Assembly (NCBI RefSeq): GCF_041915215.1
Contig: NZ_JAYSBV010000020.1
Direction: 5' to 3' (one strand)
From: Zoogloea sp021286885
GTDB lineage: Bacteria > Pseudomonadota > Gammaproteobacteria > Burkholderiales > Rhodocyclaceae
Length of the DNA: 64,000 nucleotides
The notes below the pieces were generated by a model. It made no database searches, was not told where the DNA came from, and was given only the letters and a program-made list of their open reading frames with translations. Positions 63,098 through 64,000 of the stretch are shown in pieces (the stretch's first letter is position 1; each line of letters starts with the position of its first letter). The position numbers and the translations under genes are program-made.

Positions 63098-64000
63098 ATG
63101 AGCTCAGTACATGAACTCGACCTGGGTCCGCTGACCTGGGTCAAAGGCGAGATCGACCTGGCCCTCGAACGGGCCACGGGAGCCCTGAACGAAGCACGCT
63201 CGGCTTCCGATCGACTGAGCCGGATCAAATTTGCCCAGACCCACCTGCACCAGGCCCATGGAGCCCTCTCCATCGTGGGCCTGGATGGTCTGACGCAATT
63301 TTCCGAAATGCTCGACCAGCTGCTGGGCGACTTGGCCAGTGAACGGGTGCCCTGTACCCCGGAACTGGTAGACCTCACCATCCGTGGGGTCGCCGCCGTC
63401 AGCAACTACCTGGATGAGTTGGCCCGGGGACAACCGGATCAGGCCCTGCGCCTGCTGGACCTGTACACCAAACTGGTGCAGGCCCGGGGGCTGGGGCCCG
63501 ACCTGGCCGGCCCTGCTGACCTGTTCTTCCCTGATCTGGCAAGCCGCCCCAACTTTGCCCATCCCCCCCAATTGATGGAAGACCCGAAGTATCTGCGCAC
63601 CCAGCGCAGCCGCTTCGAACGGGGCCTCCTCAAGTGGTTCAAGAACAACCAGGACCCCGCCGGCCCTGGCGAAATGCGGGATGCCGTAGCGGGCATCGAG
63701 ATCGTCCAGACCAATCCGAGCTCCCGCGCCTTCTGGTTCGCCAGCACGGCCTTCTTCGATGCCATGAGCCTGCACGGTTTCCCGGTAGACCCGGGAACCA
63801 AGCGCCTGTGTGGCCGCATCGACGCCCAGATGCGTCGTTTGCTCGAAGGGAACCTGGCGGTTGCCGACCGACTGATGCGCGAAGTGCTGTATCACGTGGC
63901 CATTTCGAGCACCCGCTCCCAGGTCATCGACGCCGTCAGCCAGGCCTACCAGCTGGAACGTCTGATCCCCGCAGCCGGCCACGAACTCAGCGACAAACCC
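63098..64000 (+). CDS. pilL: Partial PilL/ChpA hybrid histidine kinase (5' end only)
   Basis: The open frame starts MSSVHELDLGPLTWVKGEID and stays open for 301 codons to the window edge. The N-terminus matches the first Hpt-like region of ChpA/PilL, the central kinase of Pil-Chp. The HATPase and receiver domains lie outside the window. It follows pilJ by 60 bp in the expected order (pilG-H-I-J-chpA). The start has GGAACGG upstream at a rather long spacing. Confidence 0.88.
   Translation, partial: MSSVHELDLGPLTWVKGEIDLALERATGALNEARSASDRLSRIKFAQTHLHQAHGALSIVGLDGLTQFSEMLDQLLGDLASERVPCTPELVDLTIRGVAAVSNYLDELARGQPDQALRLLDLYTKLVQARGLGPDLAGPADLFFPDLASRPNFAHPPQLMEDPKYLRTQRSRFERGLLKWFKNNQDPAGPGEMRDAVAGIEIVQTNPSSRAFWFASTAFFDAMSLHGFPVDPGTKRLCGRIDAQMRRLLEGNLAVADRLMREVLYHVAISSTRSQVIDAVSQAYQLERLIPAAGHELSDKP

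Overview
The window is a GC-rich bacterial chromosome segment. The combination of pilG-H-I-J-chpA, lptD-amgK-murU, a DUF3422 protein, a Calvin-type class II aldolase, sigma-54 promoter elements and an isolated NifX-like protein suggests a betaproteobacterium, most likely Rhodocyclales (Azospira/Dechloromonas-like). The taxonomic call is inference from gene content, because no rRNA gene is present. Genes are densely packed with many 1-4 bp stop/start overlaps.

Positions 1-10250 hold the distal part of a contractile phage-tail-like locus: a gp25-like baseplate wedge, a J-like baseplate protein, a tail protein I-like protein with a four-cysteine cluster, two paralogous long fibres (one with an S74 self-cleaving chaperone), a small coiled-coil protein, two unrecognised proteins and a secreted DUF1176-like protein. 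No capsid, terminase, integrase or lysis gene is seen, so a tailocin, contractile injection system or remnant fits better than a whole prophage. Convergent to it lies a surface-sugar operon (rfbB-rfbD-rfbA-rfbC, then wecB).

Positions 15190-26770 carry a CHASE/PAS/GGDEF protein, pyk, fba, a DUF3422 protein, purC, an HDOD protein, prlC, a DUF4124/glutaredoxin protein and the NifX-like protein. The 340-bp region before the transporter at 27107 has a textbook -24/-12 sigma-54 promoter and NtrC-like palindromes. A TSUP permease follows, then a short AT-richer island (about 29.3-30.2 kb) with two small genes.

Positions 30826-36940 are a complete urate-to-glyoxylate operon read on the minus strand: dctA, hiuH, puuD, uraD, puuE, alc, allA, closed by a terminator. 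It is divergent from a GntR/FCD regulator, and an 18-bp palindrome overlaps its -10 region. Next come a translationally coupled cytochrome P450 and LpxL-like acyltransferase, then an AT-richer pair (IrrE-type metallopeptidase and a membrane protein).

Positions 41643-64000 are mostly housekeeping: xthA, a Crp/Fnr regulator with its probable operator and DUF2892 target, rsmA, a patatin lipoprotein, pdxA, surA and lptD (envelope assembly), amgK-murU (MurNAc recycling), pepP-ubiH, mgtE, hemL-thiE-thiD, and finally the Pil-Chp twitching chemosensory operon. The last gene, pilL/chpA, runs off the window end.
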